Shown here: piece by piece, positions 25,280 through 33,488 of the stretch
How the letters are laid out: each line of letters begins with the position of its first letter
Numbering within the stretch: position 1 is the stretch's first letter
Origin: an uncultured Acetatifactor sp.
Lineage (GTDB): Bacteria; Bacillota; Clostridia; Lachnospirales; Lachnospiraceae
Reading direction: 5' to 3'
NCBI GenBank assembly: GCA_910584375.1
Contig: CAJUAH010000014.1
Location: forward strand, 1 to 64,000
Length of the DNA: 64,000 nucleotides
The notes under the pieces: generated by a model
What the model was told of the DNA's origin: nothing
Databases searched by the model: none
What the model saw: the letters and a program-made list of their open reading frames with translations, nothing else
Translations under genes and position numbers: made by a program

Positions 25280-26341
25280 ATGATGGGATACGAAAGGACA
25301 GGCGGCAGAAGAGCCATGGGCTGCGCCGCGCTGCTTGGCTGTATGATCCTGCTGGGCGGCTGCGGGAAGACGGAGGAGAATACGGCGCTGGGCATGGAGG
25401 CGCTCAAGGCGCTGGACTATCATAGTGCCATAGAGTATTTTGACGCGGCCAGGTACGCCGGAGAGGGCGGCAAGGAGCTGGCCAGGGCGGAAGGGATCGC
25501 CTATATGGGATTGACGCAGTATAGTGAGGCGTCGCTGTATTTTCTGGAGGCCCTTGGCTATTCCGACGGCTGGGTGGAGGACGTGGATTATGATATCAAC
25601 TTCTATCTGGCGGCGGCCTATACCAAGGAGGGGAGGCTCCCGGAGGCGGAGGAGATATACAATGCGATCCTGGATATGCAGCCAGGCAACGAGGACGCCC
25701 TGTTTTTACGGGGGAATGCCCGCATGGGGCAGGACAATTACGTGGGGGCCAAGGAGGATTTTGACAAAGTTATCGCCATGGACGGCAAGAATTTTGACCG
25801 TTTGATTCAGATCTATGAAGTGCTGCACAGCCACGGTTATAAAGAGACGGGACAGACCTATCTGCGGGCGGCTATGGATACAAACGAAGAGCAGATGAGC
25901 GCCTATGATAAGGGGAGGATGTATTATTATCTGGAAGAGTATCAGTCCGCGTATCTGGCGCTGGAGACTGCCAAGGACCAGGGAGGGGCTGAGGCGTCCC
26001 TGTATCTGGGCAAGTCCTATGAGGCTACCGGCGATTACAACTATGCCGCCAGCGTGTACAACAATTATCTGGCCAAGGATACCTCCGACGCCCGAATCTA
26101 CAATCAACTGGGTCTGTGCGAGATGGCCCGGGGGGACTATTACGCGGCGCTGTCCGCTTTTCAGGCAGGTATGCAGATCGAGGGCAACGACATGATGCAG
26201 TCGCTGCTTTTTAACGAGGCGGTGACTTACGAATATCTGCACGATTATCGGCAGGCGGCGGTACTCATGGAGAGCTACCTGAGGACTTATCCCGACGATC
26301 AGGTGGCGAAAAGGGAATATGACTTCCTGTCCACCCGCTGA
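25280..26341 (+). CDS. TPR-repeat lipoprotein
   Basis: Predicted surface lipoprotein of about 353 aa. A short basic start leads to a hydrophobic run ending in the lipobox LLGGC. The rest is helical with tetratricopeptide repeats, for example ALDYHSAIEYFDAARY, YTKEGRLPEAEEIYNAIL and YEATGDYNYAASVYNNYL. It likely acts as a protein-binding scaffold at the cell surface. It starts 37 bp after the cyclase gene and is probably in one transcript with it. ATG 25283 is an equally good start. Confidence 0.88.
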   Translation: MMGYERTGGRRAMGCAALLGCMILLGGCGKTEENTALGMEALKALDYHSAIEYFDAARYAGEGGKELARAEGIAYMGLTQYSEASLYFLEALGYSDGWVEDVDYDINFYLAAAYTKEGRLPEAEEIYNAILDMQPGNEDALFLRGNARMGQDNYVGAKEDFDKVIAMDGKNFDRLIQIYEVLHSHGYKETGQTYLRAAMDTNEEQMSAYDKGRMYYYLEEYQSAYLALETAKDQGGAEASLYLGKSYEATGDYNYAASVYNNYLAKDTSDARIYNQLGLCEMARGDYYAALSAFQAGMQIEGNDMMQSLLFNEAVTYEYLHDYRQAAVLMESYLRTYPDDQVAKREYDFLSTR

Positions 26342-26408
26342 GGAACCGGGTTCAAACGGTTACTGACGGGGATTTATACAAGATTTTCCATATACTCACA
26401 AACGAAAT

Positions 26409-26459
26409 ACAATATATTGTGGCAGAACGATTGACTTATTTTCCAGACAATGGTAGAAT
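26409..26459 (+). promoter_or_regulatory. nrdD promoter with NrdR-box-like palindrome
   Basis: Promoter TTGACT (26431-26436), 17 bp, TAGAAT (26454-26459). Upstream lies the palindrome ACAATATATTGT (26409-26420), which resembles the NrdR box core (CACwATATAwGTG-type). A clear second box at NrdR spacing is not seen. The promoter position rules out translation starts before about 26466. Confidence 0.5.
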
Positions 26460-26493
26460 AGAGATATTCTACGACGAATGGGGAGAAATGCAG

Positions 26494-28896
26494 ATGATTC
26501 AGGTAATGAAAAGGGATGGGAGCAAAGTAGATTTCACTCTGAGCAAGATCAACGACGTGATCATGAAAGCTTTTACGGCTACGCAGAAGGAATACAACAA
26601 CGATATCATTGACCTGCTGGCGTTGCGGGTGACTGCGGACTTTCAGCCCAAGCTGAAGGATGAGACCGTCTATGTGGAGGATATTCAGGACAGTGTGGAG
26701 AAAGTTCTGGGGCAGGCCGGCTATGAGGAAGTGGCCAAGGCATATATCCTGTACCGCAAGCAGCGGGAAAAGATGCGCACCATGAAGTCCACGATCCTGG
26801 ACTACAAGGATGTGGTGAACAGTTATGTGAAGGTGGAGGACTGGCGCGTGAAGGAGAATTCCACCGTGACCTACTCCGTGGGCGGACTGATTCTGAGCAA
26901 TTCCGGCGCGGTGACGGCCAATTACTGGCTGTCCGAGATCTATGACGAGGAGATCGCGGAGGCCCACCGCAACGCGGATATCCATATACACGATCTGTCC
27001 ATGCTCACCGGTTACTGCGCTGGCTGGTCTCTGAAGCAGCTCATCAAGGAGGGGCTGGGCGGCATCACCGGCAAGATTACCTCCGCCCCGGCCAGACATC
27101 TGTCGGTGCTGTGCAACCAGATGGTGAATTTCCTTGGCATCATGCAGAACGAGTGGGCGGGGGCCCAGGCATTTTCTTCCTTTGACACGTATCTGGCGCC
27201 CTTTGTCAAAGTGGATAAACTCTCCTATGGGGAAGTAAAGAAGTGTATCGAGGCGTTTATCTATGGGGTGAACACTCCCAGCCGCTGGGGCACCCAGGCG
27301 CCGTTCTCCAATATCACGCTGGACTGGACCGTGCCGGGCGATCTGGCGGAACTGCCGGCCATCGTGGGCGGTCAGGAGATGGATTTTAAATACAAGGACT
27401 GCAAGAAGGAGATGGACATGGTCAACAAGGCGTTTATCGAGACCATGATCGAGGGGGATTCCAACGGAAGAGGTTTCCAGTATCCGATTCCCACCTATTC
27501 CATCACCCGTGATTTTGACTGGTCCGACACGGAGAACAATCGGCTGCTGTTTGAGATGACAGCAAAATACGGCACCCCGTATTTTTCCAACTATATCAAC
27601 TCCGACATGGAGCCCAGCGATGTGCGCAGCATGTGCTGCCGTCTGCGGCTGGATCTGCGGGAACTGCGCAAAAAGACCGGCGGTTTCTTCGGCTCCGGAG
27701 AGAGCACCGGCAGCGTGGGCGTCGTGACCATCAATATGCCCAGGATCGCATACCTGGCGGCCAACAAGGATGATTTTTACAAGAGACTGAATCATATGAT
27801 GGATATTGCCGCCCGGTCGCTGAAGATCAAGAGAGGCGTGATCACCAGACTGCTGGACGAGGGGCTGTACCCTTATACCAAGCGATATTTGGGCACTTTT
27901 GACAACCATTTTTCCACCATCGGCCTGATCGGCATGAACGAGGTGGGATTAAACGCCAACTGGCTGCGGGCGGATATGTCGGATCGGCGCACGCAGGAGT
28001 TTACCAGGGAAGTGCTGAACCATATGAGAAACCGTCTGTCCGACTACCAGGAGCAGTACGGCGATCTGTACAATCTGGAGGCCACTCCGGCGGAGAGTAC
28101 TACTTACCGTCTGGCCAAGCACGACAGAAAGAAGTGGCCTGCCATCAAGACGGCGGGCAAGCAGGGAGATACTCCGTATTATACCAATTCCTCCCATCTG
28201 CCTGTAGACTATACGGTGGACATCTTTGACGCGCTGGATATTCAGGACGAGCTCCAGACCCTGTACACTTCCGGCACCGTGTTCCATGCGTTTCTGGGAG
28301 AAAAACTGCCGGACTGGAAGGCGGCGGCGTCTCTGGTGAGAAAGATTGCGGAGAATTACAGACTGCCCTATTATACCATGTCTCCCACTTATTCCATCTG
28401 CAGACAGCACGGGTATCTGGCAGGGGAGCAGGCCACCTGTCCCCACTGCGGCAGCAAGACGGAAATCTACAGCCGTATCACCGGTTATTACCGTCCGGTA
28501 CAGAACTGGAACGACGGTAAGCTCCAGGAATACGCTAACCGGACCGAGTATGTGGTGGAGAATTCGGTGTTGAAACGTCCCATGCGCAGTATGGTGACCC
28601 TGTCAAATCTGGCGGTCGATTCCGCCGACGAGGTAAAGGTGGAGGTGCAGGCCCCCCGGAATGTGAAGTATCTGTTTACCACCAAGACCTGTCCCAACTG
28701 TAAGCTGGCCAAGGAGTACCTGAAGGGGGAAAAGTACATGCCCATAGACGCGGAGGAGAACATGGAACTGGCAAGACGCTACGGCGTCATGCAGGCTCCC
28801 ACGCTGGTGGTGGTGGAGGGAGACGATTTCCACAAGTATGTGAACGCGTCCAATATCAGGAAGTATACGGAGCAGAAACTGGCGGTATCGGTGTAA
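26494..28896 (+). CDS. nrdD: anaerobic class III ribonucleoside-triphosphate reductase with fused glutaredoxin-like domain
   Basis: Oxygen-sensitive glycyl-radical enzyme that reduces NTPs to dNTPs, 800 aa. It has an ATP-cone allosteric domain (about 1-95, MIQVMKRDGSKVDF), then the catalytic barrel with the MCCRLRLDLRELRKKTGGFFG region. The zinc site is formed by ICRQHGYLAGEQ and CPHCG, and the radical glycine Gly664 lies in SRITGYYRP. Beyond this the protein continues about 100 residues as a thioredoxin/glutaredoxin-like fold with redox motif C733-P-N-C736 and QAPTLVVV, an added NrdH-like reductant domain. ATG 26494 is preferred (gggaga SD, downstream of the promoter). The activase gene nrdG is not adjacent. 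Confidence 0.94.
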   Translation: MIQVMKRDGSKVDFTLSKINDVIMKAFTATQKEYNNDIIDLLALRVTADFQPKLKDETVYVEDIQDSVEKVLGQAGYEEVAKAYILYRKQREKMRTMKSTILDYKDVVNSYVKVEDWRVKENSTVTYSVGGLILSNSGAVTANYWLSEIYDEEIAEAHRNADIHIHDLSMLTGYCAGWSLKQLIKEGLGGITGKITSAPARHLSVLCNQMVNFLGIMQNEWAGAQAFSSFDTYLAPFVKVDKLSYGEVKKCIEAFIYGVNTPSRWGTQAPFSNITLDWTVPGDLAELPAIVGGQEMDFKYKDCKKEMDMVNKAFIETMIEGDSNGRGFQYPIPTYSITRDFDWSDTENNRLLFEMTAKYGTPYFSNYINSDMEPSDVRSMCCRLRLDLRELRKKTGGFFGSGESTGSVGVVTINMPRIAYLAANKDDFYKRLNHMMDIAARSLKIKRGVITRLLDEGLYPYTKRYLGTFDNHFSTIGLIGMNEVGLNANWLRADMSDRRTQEFTREVLNHMRNRLSDYQEQYGDLYNLEATPAESTTYRLAKHDRKKWPAIKTAGKQGDTPYYTNSSHLPVDYTVDIFDALDIQDELQTLYTSGTVFHAFLGEKLPDWKAAASLVRKIAENYRLPYYTMSPTYSICRQHGYLAGEQATCPHCGSKTEIYSRITGYYRPVQNWNDGKLQEYANRTEYVVENSVLKRPMRSMVTLSNLAVDSADEVKVEVQAPRNVKYLFTTKTCPNCKLAKEYLKGEKYMPIDAEENMELARRYGVMQAPTLVVVEGDDFHKYVNASNIRKYTEQKLAVSV

Positions 28897-28925
28897 CGCG
28901 GCAGCGGTGAATGAGCGTACAAAAT

Positions 28926-28960
28926 AGAGCGTTGGACTTGCGAAAGTGCAGCGCTCTTGT
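28926..28960 (+). terminator. strong hairpin after nrdD, weak T tract
   Basis: AGAGCGTTGGACTT (28926-28939) pairs with AAGTGCAGCGCTCT (28944-28957) with one mismatch, closed by a GNRA-type GCGA loop. Only TTGT follows, so it may be an imperfect terminator or an mRNA-stabilising structure ahead of pyrF. Confidence 0.5.
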
Positions 28961-29002
28961 CATATCAGGAACAAAATATACGCAAGAAAGGACAATAGAA
29001 CA

Positions 29003-29932
29003 ATGATCAACAAATTAGTCGGCAGGATCAGGCAGACAGGCGCTCCCATTGTGGTGGGGCTGGACCCTATGATGAAATTTATTCCGGAGCAGATTCAGGA
29101 GAGGGCTTTCGCGGAGTACGGAGAGACTTTGGAAGGGGCTGCGGAGGCGATCTGGCAGTACAACAAGGGGATCGTGGACGCCATATACGATCTGGTTCCC
29201 GCGGTGAAACCCCAGATTGCCATGTATGAGCAGTTCGGCATTCCCGGCATGATGGCTTTTAAAAAGACTGTGGACTACTGCAAAGAGAAGGGGCTGGTGG
29301 TCATCGGTGACGTCAAGAGGGGGGACATCGGTTCCACCTCCGAGGCTTACGCGGTGGGACATCTGGGCAAAGTGCAGGTGGGGACGAAGATCTGCCGCAG
29401 CTTTGACGAGGATTTTGCTACAGTGAACCCCTATCTGGGTTCCGACGGCGTGAAACCGTTCATAAAAGTCTGCCAGGAGGAAAAGAAGGGGATCTTTGTG
29501 CTGGTGAAAACATCCAATCCCAGCAGCGGAGAACTGCAGGACCGCATAGCGGAGGGCAGGCCCCTCTATGAGATGGTGGGCGAACAGGTGGCGGCCTGGG
29601 GAGAGGAATGCATGGGCGATACCTACAGCTACATAGGCGCGGTGGTGGGCGCCACCTACCCGGAGCAGGGCAGAATCCTGCGCAAGATCATGCCGAAAGC
29701 TTTTATTCTGGTGCCCGGTTACGGCGCACAGGGAGGAAAGGGAGCGGATCTGGTGCACTTCTTTAATGAGGACGGCCTGGGGGCCATCATCAACTCCTCC
29801 AGAGGTATCATCGCCGCCTATCAGCAGGACAAATACGCCGCATACGGAGCAGAAGGCTATGCGGATGCCGCACGGGCGGCAGTGCTGGATATGCGGGAGG
29901 ATATCGCCCAGGCTTTGGAAAACAGAGGATAA
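29003..29932 (+). CDS. pyrF: orotidine 5'-phosphate decarboxylase
   Basis: Last step of UMP synthesis: decarboxylation of OMP. The 309-aa form belongs to the longer subfamily 2 of OMP decarboxylases. The catalytic Asp-x-Lys-x-x-Asp array is in VIGDVKRGDIGSTSEAY. VVGLDPMMKFIPEQ at the start and VLVKTSNPSSGELQD near 180 are also conserved. ATG 29003 follows aaagga. It stands apart from other pyr genes here. Confidence 0.95.
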   Translation: MINKLVGRIRQTGAPIVVGLDPMMKFIPEQIQERAFAEYGETLEGAAEAIWQYNKGIVDAIYDLVPAVKPQIAMYEQFGIPGMMAFKKTVDYCKEKGLVVIGDVKRGDIGSTSEAYAVGHLGKVQVGTKICRSFDEDFATVNPYLGSDGVKPFIKVCQEEKKGIFVLVKTSNPSSGELQDRIAEGRPLYEMVGEQVAAWGEECMGDTYSYIGAVVGATYPEQGRILRKIMPKAFILVPGYGAQGGKGADLVHFFNEDGLGAIINSSRGIIAAYQQDKYAAYGAEGYADAARAAVLDMREDIAQALENRG

Positions 29933-30123
29933 CAGGGCAATTTTTATGCAAACAAACCGCCGGGAATTGTGCTATCCTGTATCTGGAAGAGGCAGTCTCG
30001 TGGAAACAGGACTGCCGAAGATGCGCAGGGAACTGATAAGATGTTCGCGGACACCGTGCCGGTCAGGAACGGGACGCTGCGCAACAGAGGTTTACAGGGA
30101 CTTCAAGACAGGAGGAAGTATAT

Positions 30124-30537
30124 ATGGGAAAGACATCCGTAGCGGAAAAAGTGACAGCCTATGTCGAGGACCATCCCGAGCAGGAGCTGTCTCTGGAAGA
30201 GATTGCCAGGGAACTGCATTATTCCAAGTACTATATGGCCAGAGAGTTCAGAAAGAGTACCGGGATCACGCTGCACAAGTATATTCAGGGCAGACGGCTG
30301 GAGGAGGCGGCCAGAAAGCTGGCCCAGACGGAGCAGCCCATCCTGGAGATCGCCTTTGACGCGGGCTATGGCTCGCAGCAGGCGTTCACGCAGGCTTTCC
30401 GCGTGGAATATCTGTGTACGCCCCAGGAATACAGGCGCAGGGGACAGTACATCTCCAAACGCGCCGCATCCGGACAGCGTAAAGCCGACGGTGGTATGCG
30501 TCTGTACTGCTCCGTGAGGGGAGGGATGGCGGCATGA
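30124..30537 (+). CDS. AraC-type DNA-binding protein without effector domain
   Basis: Regulator of 137 aa consisting almost only of the two helix-turn-helix motifs of the AraC/XylS domain ([33 protein letters not shown], then [21 protein letters not shown]). A short basic tail follows. SD ggaggaag. Its stop overlaps the start of the second clpP by 4 bp (ATGA), so the two are translationally coupled. The 190-bp region upstream holds a 7-bp perfect stem GGCAGTC/GACTGCC (29991-30016) but no clear promoter. Confidence 0.88.
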   Translation: MGKTSVAEKVTAYVEDHPEQELSLEEIARELHYSKYYMAREFRKSTGITLHKYIQGRRLEEAARKLAQTEQPILEIAFDAGYGSQQAFTQAFRVEYLCTPQEYRRRGQYISKRAASGQRKADGGMRLYCSVRGGMAA

Positions 30538-31121
30538 GCCTGATACCTTATGTGGTGGAACAGACCGGCAGGGGAGAGCGCAGTTACGATATCTATTCCC
30601 GCCTGCTGGCGGACCGGATCATATTTCTGGGGGAGGAAGTCAGCGACGTCTCCGCAGGTCTGGTGGTGGCGCAGATGCTTTTTCTGGAGGCCCAGGACCC
30701 GGAGAAGGAGATAAAGCTGTATATCAACAGTCCCGGCGGCTCCATACCGTCGGGACTGGCAATCTATGACACCATGCAATATATCAAGTGCGACGTGTCC
30801 ACGATCTGCCTGGGCATGGCGGCCAGCATGGGTTCCTTTTTGCTGGCAGGCGGCGCGAAGGGCAAGAGATATGCCCTGCCCAACGCGGAAATCATGATCC
30901 ATCAGCCTGCCATCGGGGGCGGCGTCAAGGGGCAGGCCACGGATATTAAGATCGTATCGGACCATCTCCAGCAGACCAGAAAGCGGGTGAACCGCATCCT
31001 GGCCGAACAGACCGGCAGAACGGAGGAGGAGATTGCCGCCGCCACCGAGAGGGACAATTATATGTCCGCCGAAGAGGCGCTGGATTTTGGGCTGATCGAT
31101 CGGATCATCGCGAGAAGATGA
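30534..31121 (+). CDS. clpP: ATP-dependent Clp protease proteolytic subunit, second copy
   Basis: Serine peptidase subunit of a Clp complex, 195 aa. It has the complete catalytic triad Ser98 (GMAASMGSF), His123 (EIMIHQP) and Asp174. It is closely similar to the ClpP encoded at 54107 along the whole length, but differs after the active-site histidine ([17 protein letters not shown] against [15 protein letters not shown]) and has a shorter C-terminus. No ATPase gene is adjacent; instead it is coupled to an AraC-type regulator. It may form mixed ClpP rings or serve a dedicated regulon. Confidence 0.95.
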   Translation: MSLIPYVVEQTGRGERSYDIYSRLLADRIIFLGEEVSDVSAGLVVAQMLFLEAQDPEKEIKLYINSPGGSIPSGLAIYDTMQYIKCDVSTICLGMAASMGSFLLAGGAKGKRYALPNAEIMIHQPAIGGGVKGQATDIKIVSDHLQQTRKRVNRILAEQTGRTEEEIAAATERDNYMSAEEALDFGLIDRIIARR

Positions 31122-31133
31122 TCCGGTGGAGGA

Positions 31134-32513
31134 TCAACAGCGCAGGGAGAAACAGAAGGTGGCTCCTCCGCCCTCCGTATCGGACACGGTGAGCGTTCCC
31201 CCGTGGGAGGAGGCTATTTCCCCGGCAATGCACAGCCCCAGACCGAAGTGGGAGCGGTCCGTGTGGGACTGCTGGGCCCGGTAGAAACGCTCAAAGATAT
31301 GGGGCTTGTGGATGTCCGGGATGCCTGGGCCATTGTCGGATACCAGGATCTGTACGGTGCGGGCCCTGTCCGTGGAGAGCCGGGCGCTGAGGGTCACAGT
31401 GCCCTCCTCGGGAGTATAATGCAATGCGTTCTGCACCAGGATGGTGAGGAGCTGCTGGAGCCGGTGCCGATCCCCCTGTATATGGGGCAGGGCATCCTGC
31501 GGAAGACGGAGTTGCAGGCGGATCTTATTTTGGTTCGCCAGCAGCTCCATTTGTTCGTATACGGTCAGCAGCAGTGTGTCCAGGTCCACGTCCTGACAGG
31601 GGGGCGCGTCTGTCTTATCAAGCTGGCTCAAAGTCAGCAGATCATCTATCAGGCGTCCCATCTGGGCGCATTCCTGATCTATGGTCCGCTCGTAGGCGGG
31701 GGGCTTTGCGTGCAGACAGGCCCGTATTACCGCCAGGGGGGTGCGCAGTTCATGGGAGGCGTCCGCCACAAAACGGATCTGCCTGTCATGGCTCTCCCGC
31801 AGAGGGCGCAGCATTTTCCCGGTAAAAAACCAGGCAAACAGCGTCAGCAGCAGGATACCGGTGAGATCGATCAGCAGAAAACGAAGCCGCTGCTCCCGGA
31901 GCTGCCGCGTCAGTCCGTCCTGGGGGGAAACGACCAGCAGCGTGACGCCTGGCGTTTCGGATGTGGCCAGGATCTGGACGCCGGAGCGCTGTCCGATGCT
32001 CAGACGAGTCAGATAGACCTGATATTCTCTGCCCGATTCCAGTTTCAGATGGGCCAGAATCAGATTCTGACCGGATGACAGCAGGGTGTATCTGACGCCG
32101 GGAAGGGCGGTCGGGGCGGGCTTTGCCCTGCCGGGGGAAGGGGAGGCCAGGGAGAGCTCCCCGCTGCCGGAGGAGAGCAGGGAAAGCAGCAGCTCCTGCA
32201 CTTCGGCGGACAGGGTATGGCCGGATATTTCATTGAAATGATAGGGAACCCCATGATCCCAGAGATAGATCTGGTAATCGTTGTTCTGTTCCAGCGTATT
32301 CAGATAGCTGTGGGTGATCACGGTCTGCTGTTTCAGGCTATCGGTGAGATTGGCCATGCTCTGGCTGAAAGCCAGTTGTTGGTTGTCCTGGAGCGTGCGC
32401 TCGGCCAGATAGAGATAGAGGCAGGAGAACAGGCAGAGGATGGCGGCGGTAATCCCGGCGCACAAAAAAGTCAGACGGCGGTGAGCCGTCCGGAACAGGA
32501 TACGATCGTTCAT
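31134..32513 (-). CDS. sensor histidine kinase of a PhoR/OmpR-type system
   Basis: Membrane kinase of 459 aa. It has a first helix about 14-36, an extracytoplasmic sensor about 37-210, a second helix near 213-233, HisKA with phosphoacceptor His in FVADASHELRTPLAVI, and HATPase with VQNALHYTPEEG (N box) and DNGPGIP (G1). Its start overlaps the regulator stop by 4 bp (32510-32513). It ends 12 bp from the convergent second clpP. The signal is unknown, but the divergent sugar importer suggests a carbohydrate or the importer itself. Confidence 0.93.
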   Translation of the reverse strand: MNDRILFRTAHRRLTFLCAGITAAILCLFSCLYLYLAERTLQDNQQLAFSQSMANLTDSLKQQTVITHSYLNTLEQNNDYQIYLWDHGVPYHFNEISGHTLSAEVQELLLSLLSSGSGELSLASPSPGRAKPAPTALPGVRYTLLSSGQNLILAHLKLESGREYQVYLTRLSIGQRSGVQILATSETPGVTLLVVSPQDGLTRQLREQRLRFLLIDLTGILLLTLFAWFFTGKMLRPLRESHDRQIRFVADASHELRTPLAVIRACLHAKPPAYERTIDQECAQMGRLIDDLLTLSQLDKTDAPPCQDVDLDTLLLTVYEQMELLANQNKIRLQLRLPQDALPHIQGDRHRLQQLLTILVQNALHYTPEEGTVTLSARLSTDRARTVQILVSDNGPGIPDIHKPHIFERFYRAQQSHTDRSHFGLGLCIAGEIASSHGGTLTVSDTEGGGATFCFSLRC

Positions 32514-33190
32514 ACACTGACCTCCAGCCGATATCCCACGCCCCGCACGGTCTGGATCCTGACCGAGGAGGACAGGGCAGTCAGACGTCTTCGCAGAAAG
32601 AAGATATAATTGTCCAGGTTGCCGTCCTCCACCTCGGTGTCCGGTCCCCAGACGCTGAGCAGCAGTTGACTACGTCCCAGCGTCTGCCGGGGATGGCGCA
32701 GCAGTGCCGCCAGCAGCCCGCACTCCCGGCGGGACAGGGTACACTCGCCCTCCGGCCCTGTGAGCTGGCAGGAGGACTCCCGCAGTGTCAGATCTTCCCA
32801 GCACAGTTCGTCGCTGGCCACATGGAAGGCCGCTCCCCGGCGGGAGAGGCTGCGTATCCTGGCCATCAGCTCTTCCATGGCGAAGGGCTTGACCAGGTAG
32901 TCGTCCGCCCCCAGATCCAGCCCCGTGATCCGATCCTCCAATGTGCCCATGGCCGTCAGCAGCAACACCGGCGTGGCGTCTCCGGCCTGGCGGCGCTGCC
33001 GCAGCAGCTCTGTTCCGCTCAGGCCGGGCAGCATCCGATCCAGCAGCACCAGATCCGCGGTACCGGTCTCCATATAGTACAGCCCTTCCTCGCCGTCATA
33101 AGCGGTATCCACTTCATAGCCCTCTTTTTGCAGCGCGCAGCAGAGGGCCTCGCTTAATTTCCTGTCGTCTTCGATCAGCAGAATGCGCAT
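32510..33190 (-). CDS. OmpR-family response regulator
   Basis: Response regulator of 226 aa with a receiver domain (acidic EDD near 7-9, phosphoacceptor Asp in LVLLDRMLPGLSG, Lys in YLVKPFAMEEL) and a C-terminal winged helix (LSRRECGLLAALLRHPRQTLGRSQLL, NYIFFLRRRL, VRGVGYRLEV). The start at 33190 is the ATG of MRILLIEDD, with aaagga upstream. The divergent promoter at 33362-33416 carries four hexamers at 11-bp steps, the layout such dimeric regulators use, so this is the likely activator of the 33.5-37.6 kb importer. Confidence 0.93.
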   Translation of the reverse strand: MRILLIEDDRKLSEALCCALQKEGYEVDTAYDGEEGLYYMETGTADLVLLDRMLPGLSGTELLRQRRQAGDATPVLLLTAMGTLEDRITGLDLGADDYLVKPFAMEELMARIRSLSRRGAAFHVASDELCWEDLTLRESSCQLTGPEGECTLSRRECGLLAALLRHPRQTLGRSQLLLSVWGPDTEVEDGNLDNYIFFLRRRLTALSSSVRIQTVRGVGYRLEVSV

Positions 33191-33361
33191 TGATTGACAA
33201 ATCCTTTCTAAATACAAAAACTAAATTTCCTAAAATATAGTAACATAGTTTTCTCTAAATATTCTTTAATATTTTGTAAACTCTCTTTTATATCCCTTTT
33301 TGTGGACCCGCATATAGATATGTGCCCAAACGGGTAACAGGCCCCAACAGGGGGCGCGGTT

Positions 33362-33416
33362 TTAGAGCAAAATTTGAGGAGACTTAGAGGCGGATTAGAG
33401 ATTGCGCTGGTATACT
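33362..33416 (+). promoter_or_regulatory. OmpR-type operator array and promoter of the second importer operon
   Basis: TTAGAG at 33362, TTTGAG at 33373, TTAGAG at 33384 and TTAGAG at 33395: four copies spaced exactly 11 bp. Directly downstream is the extended -10 TGGTATACT (TATACT at 33411-33416) with no usable -35, as expected for an activator-dependent promoter. The remaining region 33191-33361 between the divergent genes is AT-rich and holds the untranslated leader of the response regulator. Confidence 0.75.
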
Positions 33417-33488
33417 GGGGCATATCAGGGCGACGGAAACGTGTCTGTGGGATGTAAAGCCGCCCGGGAAAGGAATTGAGAGGAGAGT

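Noticed and set aside
30534..31121. Second ClpP considered as an inactive ClpR-type subunit
   Set aside because: Ser98, His123 and Asp174 are all present, so it is predicted to be catalytic.
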